64,000 bases of DNA from Aquirickettsiella gammari (GTDB lineage: Bacteria; Pseudomonadota; Gammaproteobacteria; Diplorickettsiales; Diplorickettsiaceae), in NCBI GenBank assembly GCA_963701065.1, contig OY969558.1, forward strand, positions 1,240,001-1,304,000, given 5' to 3'. A model generated the notes under the pieces. It was not told where the DNA came from, searched no databases, and worked only from the letters and a program-made list of their open reading frames with translations. Numbering within the stretch: position 1 is the first letter of the stretch; each line of letters starts with the position of its first letter. Positions 8,474 to 17,272 of the stretch are shown piece after piece. The translations under genes and the position numbers were made by a program.

Positions 8474-10936
8474 ATGACAGAAAGTATCAAAGATAAGGCG
8501 ACAAATACAGTTTCCTCGGAATCCGAAAAAGAATTATCAACGGATAATAAGGCTAAGAAACTTATTACTTTAACGCGTACTCGTAAAAGTACCAGTTTAC
8601 TTAAAGTGAAAGATACCTCAGGTAAGGCAAAGACCATCAAAGTTCAAGTACGTAAAAAAAGGACCTACGTTAAAAGTAACGAAGGTTTGATTGATGAAGA
8701 AACGAATCGTGCTAAGGAAGCTAAAGAAAAAGCAGACGAGGAATTGGCCGCTCGAGTCGAGAAAAGTACCGTCGAAAAGATAAGTTTATCCGAAACATCG
8801 GCTGAACATAAGTCAAGTATAGAAACAAGTGTCACATCGAATGAAGTACCGCTTAGCTCGTCATCGAGTGAGATCACGGAGAAAGAATCGGCGCCTGTCG
8901 ACTCGGTCAAAACATCAGTTCCCGATTTAGAGAAAAAATCTAAGCCGATTAGCGAAAAAGTGATTATCGCTTTACCAACCCACACAGAAAAACTAGAACG
9001 TGAGAAAAAGCATAAAGGTCGTAACTTAAAAGAAAAAGAGATGGCGAAATACCGGCATAAAGCTATTTATCAGTTTGAAGATGAGTCAGATGAACAATTT
9101 CGCTCTCGCCGAAAAACAAGTAAACATAAACGTCCCGATCAATTTTTACAACAACAGTTTGAGAAACCCACGATAGCGGCCGTACATGAGGTCGGTATTC
9201 CAGAAACAGTTACAGTGGGGGATTTAGCGCAAAAAATGTCGGTGAAAGCCGCTGAAGTGATTAAAACATTAATGAAATTGGGTGTGATCGCTACGATTAA
9301 TCAGGCGATAGATCAAGATACAGCAATCCTTGTTGTCGAAGAAATGGGGCATGTGGCTAAGCCTGTGAGTGCCAATGCACTTGAAGAAGGTTTAGTGAGC
9401 ACGACACAACAACAAATGGGTGAATTACTAGCGCGTCCTCCCGTGGTAACGATTATGGGCCACGTCGACCACGGAAAGACTTCCCTTTTAGATTATATCC
9501 GTCGTACTAAAGTTACCCAGGGAGAGGCAGGTGGTATTACCCAGCATATCGGTGCTTATCATGTCGAAATACCCAAAGGGGTTATTACATTTTTAGATAC
9601 GCCCGGCCACTCTGCTTTTACGGCAATGCGTGCTCGAGGTACACGAGTTACCGATATTGTGGTATTGGTTGTTGCCGCGGATGATGGTGTTATGCCGCAG
9701 ACGATAGAAGCAATCCAACATGCTAAAGCCGCGAATGTACCTATTGTGGTTGCCGTTAATAAAATTGATAAACCTGAAGCCGATCTAGATAGAATTAAGA
9801 ATGAATTATCTAAACAAGGTCTTAATCCTGAAGAATGGGGAGGGGACACGATGCTGATCCCCGTCTCGGCAAAAACCGGCGTGGGTGTTGACGATTTATT
9901 AGATTCTCTTTTGGTTCAAGCAGAGGTTCTAGAGCTTAAAGCACCACAAGAAGGGCCAGGTCAAGGTATCGTGATTGAATCTCGTTTAGATCGAGGAAAA
10001 GGTCCTGTTATCACGTTATTAGTACAACGTGGAAAGATACATAAAGGTGATCTTTTGTTAGCGGGTACCTCTTATGGTCGTGTAAGAGCCTTACTCGATG
10101 AACAGGGTAAATTAGTTGCAGCGGCAGGACCTTCTATGCCTGTCGAAGTACTCGGTTTATCGAGTGCACCCGTAGCCGGCGATGAAGCCGTTGTGGTTGC
10201 CGATGAACGTAAGGCGCGCGAGATAGCTTTATTCCGCGAAGGGAAATTACGTGAAGCAAAATTAGCGCAGCAACGCATGATTAAAACGGATGATATCTTT
10301 GGCCAGTTGGATGAGAACCACGTTAAAACACTCAATATAATTTTAAAAACTGATATGCAAGGATCCGCTGAAGCCTTGCAAGAGGCGTTAAACAAGCTAT
10401 CTACTTCTGAAGTAAAGATAAAGCTAGTCTATGTGGGTGTAGGTGCTATTACCGAATCAGATGCTAATCTTGCCTTAGCTTCTAAAGCCTTAATCCTAGG
10501 ATTTAACGTGAGAGCGGATGCAACAGCAAAGCGAACGGTCGAAAAAGAAGGCTTAATAATGAATTATTATAGCGTTATTTATGACCTGGTTGATCAAGTT
10601 AAAAATCTGATGAATGGATTGCTCGCTCCAGAAATAAAGGAAAATATTTTAGGTTTAGCCGCGGTTCGAGAGGTTTTTCGTTCCGCTAAGCTCGGTGTTA
10701 TTGCAGGTTGTATGGTAACAGAAGGCCTCGTTCGACGTAACGCACCGATTCGTTTACTGCGCGATAATGTGGTTATTCATGAAGGTGAGTTGCACTCACT
10801 GCGTCGATTTAAGGATGACGCAGCGGAGGTACGCCATGGGATGGAATGCGGTATCGGGATTAAAAATTTTACCGATATTCGGATTGGCGATATGATAGAA
10901 GTCTATGAACGTATTACGGTTGCAAGAACTATTTAA
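8474..10936 (+). CDS. infB: Translation initiation factor IF-2
   Basis: IF-2 is the GTPase that positions initiator tRNA on the 30S subunit and promotes subunit joining. The 820-residue protein has a long charged Lys/Glu/Ser-rich N-terminal region (~1-230), a conserved IF2_N segment (VTVGDLAQKMSVKAAEVIK), and the G domain: GHVDHGKT (G329-T336), DTPGH, NKID and SAKTG, then the C1/C2 domains. The ATG is preceded by AGGAG. The 182-base gap after nusA has no gene that I can see and could house an internal promoter. It overlaps rbfA by one base (TAATG). Confidence 0.97.
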   Translation: MTESIKDKATNTVSSESEKELSTDNKAKKLITLTRTRKSTSLLKVKDTSGKAKTIKVQVRKKRTYVKSNEGLIDEETNRAKEAKEKADEELAARVEKSTVEKISLSETSAEHKSSIETSVTSNEVPLSSSSSEITEKESAPVDSVKTSVPDLEKKSKPISEKVIIALPTHTEKLEREKKHKGRNLKEKEMAKYRHKAIYQFEDESDEQFRSRRKTSKHKRPDQFLQQQFEKPTIAAVHEVGIPETVTVGDLAQKMSVKAAEVIKTLMKLGVIATINQAIDQDTAILVVEEMGHVAKPVSANALEEGLVSTTQQQMGELLARPPVVTIMGHVDHGKTSLLDYIRRTKVTQGEAGGITQHIGAYHVEIPKGVITFLDTPGHSAFTAMRARGTRVTDIVVLVVAADDGVMPQTIEAIQHAKAANVPIVVAVNKIDKPEADLDRIKNELSKQGLNPEEWGGDTMLIPVSAKTGVGVDDLLDSLLVQAEVLELKAPQEGPGQGIVIESRLDRGKGPVITLLVQRGKIHKGDLLLAGTSYGRVRALLDEQGKLVAAAGPSMPVEVLGLSSAPVAGDEAVVVADERKAREIALFREGKLREAKLAQQRMIKTDDIFGQLDENHVKTLNIILKTDMQGSAEALQEALNKLSTSEVKIKLVYVGVGAITESDANLALASKALILGFNVRADATAKRTVEKEGLIMNYYSVIYDLVDQVKNLMNGLLAPEIKENILGLAAVREVFRSAKLGVIAGCMVTEGLVRRNAPIRLLRDNVVIHEGELHSLRRFKDDAAEVRHGMECGIGIKNFTDIRIGDMIEVYERITVARTI

Positions 10937-11337
10937 TGCCGAAAGAATTTAATCGCGTCGCGCGTATTGCCGAGCTGATACAAAAAGAATTAAGTGTTAT
11001 TCTGAAAAAAGAAATAACCGATAGTCGTTTGAAATTTATTACTATTACTTCCGTTAAGGTTTCACGTGATTTATCGTTTGCGGATATACTATTTACGCAA
11101 ATTGATGTCGAGGATTCCAGTGATAAACCACGTAGTAAGGAAATAGCGGTTAAATTATTACAAAAAGCGGCTGCACGTTTACGTTATGCTTTAGCGCAGC
11201 GGTTACAACTGCGTATTGTTCCTAGCTTACGTTTTTTTTATGATGATTTAATGGAAGAAAGTCATCGTTTACATGATTTAATTGATAAAGCTATCGAGAA
11301 GGACAAAGCAAAACGTTTAGGAGACACCCACTCGTAA
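10936..11337 (+). CDS. rbfA: 30S ribosome-binding factor A
   Basis: RbfA binds the immature 30S subunit and helps 16S rRNA 5'-end maturation, notably in the cold. The 133-residue protein has the KH-like family pattern: RVARIAELIQKELSVIL at the N-terminus, ITITSVKVSRDLSFADI in the middle, and LRIVPSLRFFYDDLMEES near the end. Its ATG shares a base with the infB stop codon, implying translational coupling. Length is typical. Confidence 0.95.
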   Translation: MPKEFNRVARIAELIQKELSVILKKEITDSRLKFITITSVKVSRDLSFADILFTQIDVEDSSDKPRSKEIAVKLLQKAAARLRYALAQRLQLRIVPSLRFFYDDLMEESHRLHDLIDKAIEKDKAKRLGDTHS

Positions 11338-11378
11338 GTGTCAATAGTATCAAAAAAATTATTTCAAAATAATAAGTT

Positions 11379-12305
11379 ATGCATCTCTTAGCTCACAAAA
11401 AACGCTTAATAAGCGGCATTTTATTGCTTGATAAACCGAAAGGAATAAGCTCCAATCAAGCATTGCAAATCGCTAAGCAATTGTTTGCGGCGAATAAAGT
11501 CGGTCATACCGGAAGTTTAGATCCTTTGGCGACGGGTTTATTGCCTTTGTGTTTTGGCGAAGCAACCAAATTTTCTCAATTTTTATTAAATGCCGATAAA
11601 ACTTATTGGGTGAGTGCACGCTTAGGGGTGAAAACTAATACAGGTGATGCAGAAGGGGAAATTATACAATCACGACCCATCAATACCGATGCGCTTGAAA
11701 AACTAGAAGCTATTTTAGCTTCTTTTTGTGGAACAATTTCACAGATCCCTCCCATGTTTTCAGCGCTAAAACATAAAGGTAAACCATTATATAAATTAGC
11801 TCGCCAAGGGATCGTTATAGAACGTAGTCCGCGGACGGTGCAGATACATCGTTTACAATTACTCGATAGGGTTAATGAAAATACAGTTAATTTGGAAATC
11901 AAGTGTAGTAAAGGTACCTATATCCGTACCTTAATAGAGGATATCGGCGAAGCTTTGGGTTGTGGTGCTTACGTACAAGAACTACGTCGTTTAGGGGTGG
12001 CTAATTATTTGGCGGAACAAATGGTGGGTTTAGAGCAATTGCAAGAACTGAGCCAGCCAGAACGTGATCAGCGATTACTGAGCTTAGATAGCTTGTTACA
12101 AGAATGGCCAATTTTAAAGATTTCACAGGCAGCGACTTATTATCTTTACCGTGGACAAGCTATTTTATTACCTAATCTTCCTAAGCAGGGTTTAATTCGT
12201 TTAGCGCTACAAGAAAGTGGACGATTTATTGGTATTGGAGAAATTTTGGACGATGGTCGTCTTGCACCACGTCGCTTAGTTGACCTAAACAAAGTAAGTG
12301 TTTAA
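11379..12305 (+). CDS. truB: tRNA pseudouridine-55 synthase
   Basis: TruB isomerises U55 of the tRNA T-loop to pseudouridine and also acts as a tRNA chaperone. The 308-residue protein has the GILLLDKPKGISSNQ start of the family, the catalytic Asp in KVGHTGSLDPLATGLLP, the CSKGTYIRTL block and a C-terminal PUA-like region. It follows rbfA as usual; the rpsO-pnp pair normally found next is absent. It carries 10-15 residues before the conserved core, as many homologues do. Confidence 0.95.
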   Translation: MHLLAHKKRLISGILLLDKPKGISSNQALQIAKQLFAANKVGHTGSLDPLATGLLPLCFGEATKFSQFLLNADKTYWVSARLGVKTNTGDAEGEIIQSRPINTDALEKLEAILASFCGTISQIPPMFSALKHKGKPLYKLARQGIVIERSPRTVQIHRLQLLDRVNENTVNLEIKCSKGTYIRTLIEDIGEALGCGAYVQELRRLGVANYLAEQMVGLEQLQELSQPERDQRLLSLDSLLQEWPILKISQAATYYLYRGQAILLPNLPKQGLIRLALQESGRFIGIGEILDDGRLAPRRLVDLNKVSV

Positions 12306-12566
12306 CGCTACAATGACTGATTTTCCCCATAATAGCTAAATTATTGACTGTAATTTGCTGCAAATGATCGGACTAGCTTAGTTTTTGACTTCGCTTTAGT
12401 TTAAGTCTGAATACATGCATTTTTCTAGATTTTGTGCTTCTGTCATCGACAAACCTAATTAGTTTATATTTTGACCAATTAAGTGATATTTAATGGTAAT
12501 TGGTGGGGTCTTTGCTAGGCTTAAAGGGAGAGACGTATTTAATATGTTTTAATTAGGAGCGCATCT

Positions 12567-12767
12567 ATGAACAAAGGTAAATTTTCTCACGATAAGAAAC
12601 AGCAAAAACACCCTTTTCAAAGCCAAGGCAACAAACCACAATGGCCAGGTCACAACCCACAAGATCCTAAGCACAATCCTGGACATAACCCCGGACAAAA
12701 TCCTGGACATAACCCACAAGGTAATCCCAATAAGCCACAATGGCCAGGTCATAAAGACAAACGATAA
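12567..12767 (+). CDS. Small Asn-Pro-Gly-His repeat protein (66 residues)
   Basis: I do not recognise a family. A strong ribosome-binding site (AGGAG, 12558-12562) precedes the ATG, and a clear terminator lies 71 bases after the stop. The product is low-complexity: a basic start (MNKGKFSHDKKQQKH), then PQWPGH motifs at both ends flanking NPGHNPGQNPGHNPQG tandem units. There are no hydrophobic stretches, cysteines or signal peptide. His-rich NPG repeats could bind metal or form an extended, disordered protein; that is speculation. The antisense frame is also open and hydrophobic but lacks a ribosome-binding site and is an artefact of the repeats. Confidence 0.7.
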   Translation: MNKGKFSHDKKQQKHPFQSQGNKPQWPGHNPQDPKHNPGHNPGQNPGHNPQGNPNKPQWPGHKDKR

Positions 12768-12838
12768 TAGTAGCAATTGTTAGCTTTAGGACAAGAAATG
12801 CTTAAGTTTTAACAATTGATTAGGGCAGGAGCGCAGTG

Positions 12839-12873
12839 AGATGGATGATTTATCGATCATCCATCTTTTTTTT
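12839..12873 (+). terminator. Rho-independent terminator
   Basis: AGATGGATGAT (12839-12849) pairs perfectly with ATCATCCATCT (12856-12866) around a six-base loop, followed by a run of eight T's. It ends the transcript of the small repeat protein gene. Confidence 0.88.
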
Positions 12874-12973
12874 ATACGCTTTGCACTTAAATTTTTATCT
12901 GTGTTGCTGCTCAATTCGCAATTCTTCGCGGTACTTGGCAAAAATCCAACTGCTGTGAGTATATATGGAATCT

Positions 12974-13543
12974 TTATGCTTTTACGCGAGAAAGATAATC
13001 CCCGGTACGCGTATCGACCTTAATTAACTCACCTATTTGAATAAAAAGAGGTACGCGCACAATAGCGCCGGTCTCTAAGGTGGCTGGCTTCCCACCTCCA
13101 CCTGAGGTGTCACCGCGTACACCAGGATCGGTTTCTACTACTTTTAAAATAACAAAATTGCTAGGTGCGACACTTAAGGGGAAACCATTAAATAAGGTTA
13201 GCGTGCAATTATCTTGCGCTTTCAACCATACTTTGGCTTCGCTCACAGCGTTTGCATCAGCGGCATATTGCTCAAAGGTATCAGTGGCCATAAAATGCCA
13301 AATCTGACCGTCGTTATAAAGGTATTGAACCTCAATATCAAACACATCCGCCGCTGCTAAGCTATCACCCGATTTTAAGGTACGTTCGATAACGCGATTA
13401 TTTTTTAGATTGCGTAGTTTAATTCGGTTAAAGGCTTGGCCTTTCCCCGGCTTTACATAATCATTTTCTAAAATAGTATAGGGGTCATTATCCAGTATGA
13501 CCTTCATTCCGTTTCTTAATTCATTGGTTGTGTAATAAGGCAT
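12974..13543 (-). CDS. efp: Translation elongation factor P
   Basis: EF-P enters the ribosomal E site and relieves stalling at consecutive prolines. From the ATG at 13543 the protein has 189 residues, matching E. coli (188), and begins MPYYTTNEL; an upstream in-frame TTG would add four residues and is unlikely. The tip of domain I reads VKPGKGQAF with Lys34, the residue that EpmA/EpmB beta-lysylate, so this is the lysine-modified type. The C-terminal signature GIKVDTRTG-like segment (ELIKVDTRTGDYLSRVK) is present. Neither modification gene is in the window. Confidence 0.96.
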   Translation of the reverse strand: MPYYTTNELRNGMKVILDNDPYTILENDYVKPGKGQAFNRIKLRNLKNNRVIERTLKSGDSLAAADVFDIEVQYLYNDGQIWHFMATDTFEQYAADANAVSEAKVWLKAQDNCTLTLFNGFPLSVAPSNFVILKVVETDPGVRGDTSGGGGKPATLETGAIVRVPLFIQIGELIKVDTRTGDYLSRVKA

Positions 13544-13654
13544 GATGAGTCTCAAAAAATTATCTAAATAGTTTCCGCTCGCCGTTAAAAATACAAATAT
13601 TTCAACAGCGGATGAACATACTTCCGATAGTTAAGTACTTGTTGCGATTGAAAT

Positions 13655-14200
13655 TTAAAGCTTAAAAAGATGTTCGCGATAATAACGGAGTTCAATAATA
13701 GAATCTCGAACATCCTCTAGGGCTAAATGTTTCGATTTTTTTTTAAAGCCTTCCAACGTGGAGGGATACCAACGATAAGCAAGCTCTTTCAACGTACTGA
13801 CATCTAAGTTTCGATAGTGAAAATATTTTTCCAATATCGGCATACAACGGGCTAGAAACCGTCGATCTTGGCAAATACTGCTACCGCACATGGGTGACTT
13901 ATTGGGAGGAACATGCCCCATGATAAATTCTAGGGTTTGCTTTTCTGCTTCTTCTACTGTCGTTTTGCTGATTCTAACTCTATCGAGCAAGCCTGATCCT
14001 TTATGCTGACGTTGATTCCAATCGTCCATACCGCTTAATATTTGTTCTGATTGAAAAATAGCAAACACAGGACCTTCCTCTATAATCTCCAATTGTGAAT
14101 TAGTAATAATGGTCGCAATCTCAATGATCTTGTCTTGACCTGTGTCAAGTCCTGTCATCTCGAGATCAATCCAGATTAAATTATCCGCTTTAGGCGTCAT
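13655..14200 (-). CDS. orn: Oligoribonuclease (DEDDh exonuclease)
   Basis: Orn degrades 2-5-mer RNAs, including pGpG from cyclic-di-GMP turnover, and finishes mRNA decay. The 181-residue protein has the DEDDh catalytic set: IWIDLEMTGLD (Asp, Glu), the central Asp in ICQDRRFLARCMP, and HLALEDVRDSI (His, Asp). The YRNLDVSTLKELAYRWYP block is typical. It is transcribed from a good predicted promoter in the gap shared with plsY. Confidence 0.95.
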   Translation of the reverse strand: MTPKADNLIWIDLEMTGLDTGQDKIIEIATIITNSQLEIIEEGPVFAIFQSEQILSGMDDWNQRQHKGSGLLDRVRISKTTVEEAEKQTLEFIMGHVPPNKSPMCGSSICQDRRFLARCMPILEKYFHYRNLDVSTLKELAYRWYPSTLEGFKKKSKHLALEDVRDSIIELRYYREHLFKL

Positions 14201-14238
14201 GTAGGGCCCTTTAATAATTATATTGCTTTACAATGGGT

Positions 14239-14267
14239 ATTATACCGCGCCTTATTAAAGATGCGAA
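14239..14267 (-). promoter_or_regulatory. Predicted sigma-70 promoter of orn
   Basis: On the minus strand a perfect TATAAT (14239-14244) lies 17 bases after TTCGCA (14262-14267). The -10 is about 39 bases before the orn start. Confidence 0.55.
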
Positions 14268-14356
14268 TATTTAATGTAAATTAGCTGACCACTTAGATTT
14301 GAAGCGTTTTACTTGCATGAGTAGTTGTTTATTTGAAATGTAGCTAGGAAAAAACC

Positions 14357-14941
14357 ATGTTATTACTATTAATTTTTATGTTATTTGCTTATCTGCTCGG
14401 TTCTTTATCCAGTGCGATTATTGTGTGCAAATTAGCCAGATTACCCGATCCACGTACACAAGGCTCAGGTAATCCTGGTGCTAGTAATGTACTCAGAATA
14501 GGTGGTAAGCGATTAGCAGGTATCGTGTTGCTAGGGGATATGCTGAAAGGCTGGATTCCGGTTATGTTAGCTAAATTTTTCGGTTTGCCTTTCGTATTTT
14601 TGCCATGGGTCGCTTTTTTTGTCTTTATAGGCCATTTATTTCCTATTTTTTTTGGTTTTCGCGGCGGAAAAGGGGTCGCTACGGCATTAGGTGGATTGTT
14701 AGCTTTAGCGTGGCCGATTGGCTTGATAGGTTTATTAAGTTGGTGCGTGATATTATTTTTGTTTCGTTATATATCCGTAGCCTCTATCAGCGCTTCTGCA
14801 TTGACGTTTCTTTACGTGTTTTATGAATATCCATTACCGATTTATTTGCCTATTTTTTTAATGACTATTTTATTAATAGCACGCCACACCTTAAATATTC
14901 GACGTTTATTATTAGGCAAAGAACCTAAATTAAATATCTGA
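14357..14941 (+). CDS. plsY: Glycerol-3-phosphate acyltransferase PlsY
   Basis: PlsY is the inner-membrane enzyme that transfers acyl groups from acyl-phosphate to glycerol-3-phosphate, the first step of phospholipid synthesis. The 194-residue protein has five to seven hydrophobic segments and the family motifs AYLLGSLSSA, GSGNPGASNVLR and FRGGKGVATALG. An AGGA precedes the ATG at good spacing. The partner PlsX is not in the window. Confidence 0.95.
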   Translation: MLLLLIFMLFAYLLGSLSSAIIVCKLARLPDPRTQGSGNPGASNVLRIGGKRLAGIVLLGDMLKGWIPVMLAKFFGLPFVFLPWVAFFVFIGHLFPIFFGFRGGKGVATALGGLLALAWPIGLIGLLSWCVILFLFRYISVASISASALTFLYVFYEYPLPIYLPIFLMTILLIARHTLNIRRLLLGKEPKLNI

Positions 14942-15040
14942 GATCAGTGAAAAAAAATTAATAAATTAATAGTTTTTAGTCGAAGCTTTTTACGCGTTAA
15001 TTTTTGTGTTATGTTTAAAAAGCTGAGGCTTATAATTTTC

Positions 15041-15073
15041 AGGGAAGGAATTTTTCAATAAAAATACTTCCCT
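15041..15073 (+). terminator. Strong hairpin between plsY and the 716-residue orphan gene
   Basis: AGGGAAG (15041-15047) pairs with CTTCCCT (15067-15073), and inside it ATTTTT pairs with AAAAAT around a CAAT loop, giving a near-continuous 13-bp stem with a small bulge. TTATATTTATTTTT follows. It lies about 100 bases after plsY and 38 before the next start, so it is either the plsY terminator or a 5' leader hairpin. Confidence 0.55.
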
Positions 15074-15111
15074 TTATATTTATTTTTACTAATAAAATGG
15101 AGTTTATTTCT

Positions 15112-17262
15112 ATGCGTATTAAGGTTAAAAAGATTGATGGGCCGCGGATGTTTGATGATCCTATAAGAACCGAGTTAGAAATTTTTTTAAATCCGCCCAA
15201 GGAAAACCTAAGGTCAGAAGCAACGACTTCAGCTACGCCATTGATATTTGCAGCGGCGTCGATTTCGACGGATATTCAAGTAACAGGAAGTGAACAAAAT
15301 GCCATTAAACTTTTATCAACACAGCACGCGCTTAGAAACGGAAATAGGCTGATTTATGCAGGTGAAAAAACTGAAGTATCACAAGCACATGCCCAAGGAT
15401 TAAATGTAAGTTTAGAAGAGGAAGACAGGGCGACAATGGCCCCCTATTATAATTTTTCTAGCAAAGTTGGCAGTTTGATTGATTTCGTGATCACTTATGA
15501 TAATGAAATTTTTTTCACCTCTGGAAAAGAAAGACAGGAAAAACAGCTCATGCAGACCTACGGAACCTTGCTAAAGGCGGTTGGGTGTATGCAGCTGGAT
15601 AAAAAAGTGACTGTAGAAGGAGTCGAAGTCACTTACGAAAAGCTAGAAGAAAGAATAAAATATATTTCCGTTCATAACGCTTCGTTTACAGCGCATCCTG
15701 ACAACATAGCGGTATCGCTTTTTGTTCTGAAACAATTAGGGCTCGATCTGGGCGAGACAAAAGTGGTCATTCCTAATAAATCTTCTAAATGGATTGATAA
15801 AACTAACCCAGACTGTCAAATTAATGTTCGTGGGGAAATAAAAGAGGCTTCCTTTTTTTTAGATGAAAGACGTTTTCCAGCAGCAAAAGCGATTGCTGAA
15901 AAGATTGACTTGACGATATTGGATAAAATGACAGCGCTTTTTTACGCTATCGATGATGAGATTTTGAGTCAAGGAAGTGAAAAAATTGTCAAAGAAGTTG
16001 AACTGGAAAAATCTTTACTTAAATTAACTATTATTAAATTGATCTGTTGCGATCTATTCCAAAACAAGCAAGAAAAAACTAATTTAGGCGAAGTTTTAAG
16101 ACAGCGAAAGTTGCAAGGGGAGAATACAGCAAGTAATCAGTATTTTACGATTAATAAAATTATTAATTCATTTAAAGAGAGTCACATCGATGTCTCTTTT
16201 CTGACTCAAGAAATTATTTTTTTACTCGCCTATAAATTACAAAAAGGTAATTTAACCGTATTTGAAAAAAAAGGCTTGGATACATGGCTTGAATCAACAG
16301 ACACTATTCCTGGTCGTTGTTTTGATTTAGAAGATGAAAATTTTCCGGCACTGATTCGGTTTTATGATGAAAATCCGGTAAAAACGTGTGTTGTCTTATT
16401 AAAAGATTATGTTAAAGGCGAAGGACTGCTTGGAATGATTAGAAGAATTTTTTCGGGTGCTTGGAACCGAAATTATAAAGATCCGGTGAATAAGGTTTTA
16501 GCGATGGATAAAAATAAAGAATTTCCTGATAACGTGAATATGGGTCATATTTTTACAAGATTAAGAGAATCGGGCTTAATATTTAGCTTTGATGCGCCTA
16601 ATAAAAGTAGATTAAGAAAAATACTTTTATTTTGTGCCCACCTTAATGGTGAAAGAGAAGGCTTAGAACAATTAATTGAGTCTTCTTTTGTATTTTTTCC
16701 ACCTTATCCAAAATCCAGATTTTCTTTTTTTCAAATGAGAAGACAAGACCAAGTGTACAGCCGAGGAACCCAGGTAACAGACGAGGTAGGAAACGCATCT
16801 CATGGAGAAGCCATGGTGGATGCCAGTGTATGGCGGACAGCAGACGAATTGCAGCTTGATGTCAATGTGACACAACAAACGAGTGCCAATACGACGCATG
16901 ATGGGTCGTTTGAACTCAATGAAGAATCAGTGCAATATAGACAAAGCACTAGCCCTGGAGAAGCTTCTTTTGTATCAGGAGTATCAGATAGCGGTAGCTT
17001 AAACGATCAAGATCAAATAAGTGATAAAACTACTGTAGATAGTGATACCGAAAGTAAACCGTTTATTAAGCACCTAGAGCTACCACAACATTCACGACCG
17101 AGTAGTTTTATCAGCAGTAAGAGCAGTCATAGTCGTTCGCCCTCTTTATGTTTTGTATCCGCTGCGGGCAGTCGCGTGGATTCTATTTCTGCCAATGAGC
17201 GGGAGCTGGATGGAAGCGATGAAGAACCGTTGCGCTCTCAATCTTTCCCCGCTTCGCTTTAG
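15112..17262 (+). CDS. Orphan 716-residue protein with Ser/Glu-rich tail, effector candidate
   Basis: I do not recognise a family. The ATG at 15112 has GGAG nine bases upstream; an earlier in-frame ATG at 15097 lacks one. The product is soluble, with no signal peptide or obvious membrane helix. Residues ~1-530 look folded, with two short Cys/Phe-rich patches (LIKLICCDLFQ, RKILLFCAHL). The last ~180 residues are low-complexity, rich in Ser, Thr, Asp and Glu (for example SSFISSKSSHSRSPS), ending EEPLRSQSFPASL. A disordered acidic/serine tail is typical of Dot/Icm substrates such as those of Legionella. It sits alone between plsY and tsaD, which suggests an acquired or lineage-specific gene. Confidence 0.7.
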   Translation: MRIKVKKIDGPRMFDDPIRTELEIFLNPPKENLRSEATTSATPLIFAAASISTDIQVTGSEQNAIKLLSTQHALRNGNRLIYAGEKTEVSQAHAQGLNVSLEEEDRATMAPYYNFSSKVGSLIDFVITYDNEIFFTSGKERQEKQLMQTYGTLLKAVGCMQLDKKVTVEGVEVTYEKLEERIKYISVHNASFTAHPDNIAVSLFVLKQLGLDLGETKVVIPNKSSKWIDKTNPDCQINVRGEIKEASFFLDERRFPAAKAIAEKIDLTILDKMTALFYAIDDEILSQGSEKIVKEVELEKSLLKLTIIKLICCDLFQNKQEKTNLGEVLRQRKLQGENTASNQYFTINKIINSFKESHIDVSFLTQEIIFLLAYKLQKGNLTVFEKKGLDTWLESTDTIPGRCFDLEDENFPALIRFYDENPVKTCVVLLKDYVKGEGLLGMIRRIFSGAWNRNYKDPVNKVLAMDKNKEFPDNVNMGHIFTRLRESGLIFSFDAPNKSRLRKILLFCAHLNGEREGLEQLIESSFVFFPPYPKSRFSFFQMRRQDQVYSRGTQVTDEVGNASHGEAMVDASVWRTADELQLDVNVTQQTSANTTHDGSFELNEESVQYRQSTSPGEASFVSGVSDSGSLNDQDQISDKTTVDSDTESKPFIKHLELPQHSRPSSFISSKSSHSRSPSLCFVSAAGSRVDSISANERELDGSDEEPLRSQSFPASL

Positions 17263-17272
17263 TATTGTCTTT

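Noticed and set aside
12479..12493. A TTAA-N7-TTAA repeat upstream of the NPG miniprotein, like the proposed PmrA boxes.
   Set aside because: No -10-like hexamer follows at the 11-base distance. It shows that the repeat alone occurs by chance in AT-rich DNA.
12549..12776. Open minus-strand frame of 75 codons with a very hydrophobic translation, opposite the NPG-repeat gene.
   Set aside because: It is the antisense of a low-complexity repeat, has no ribosome-binding site, and the plus-strand frame has both a strong one and a terminator.
12841..13023. Plus-strand frame of 60 codons after the terminator.
   Set aside because: It begins inside the terminator stem and runs into the antisense of efp; no ribosome-binding site.
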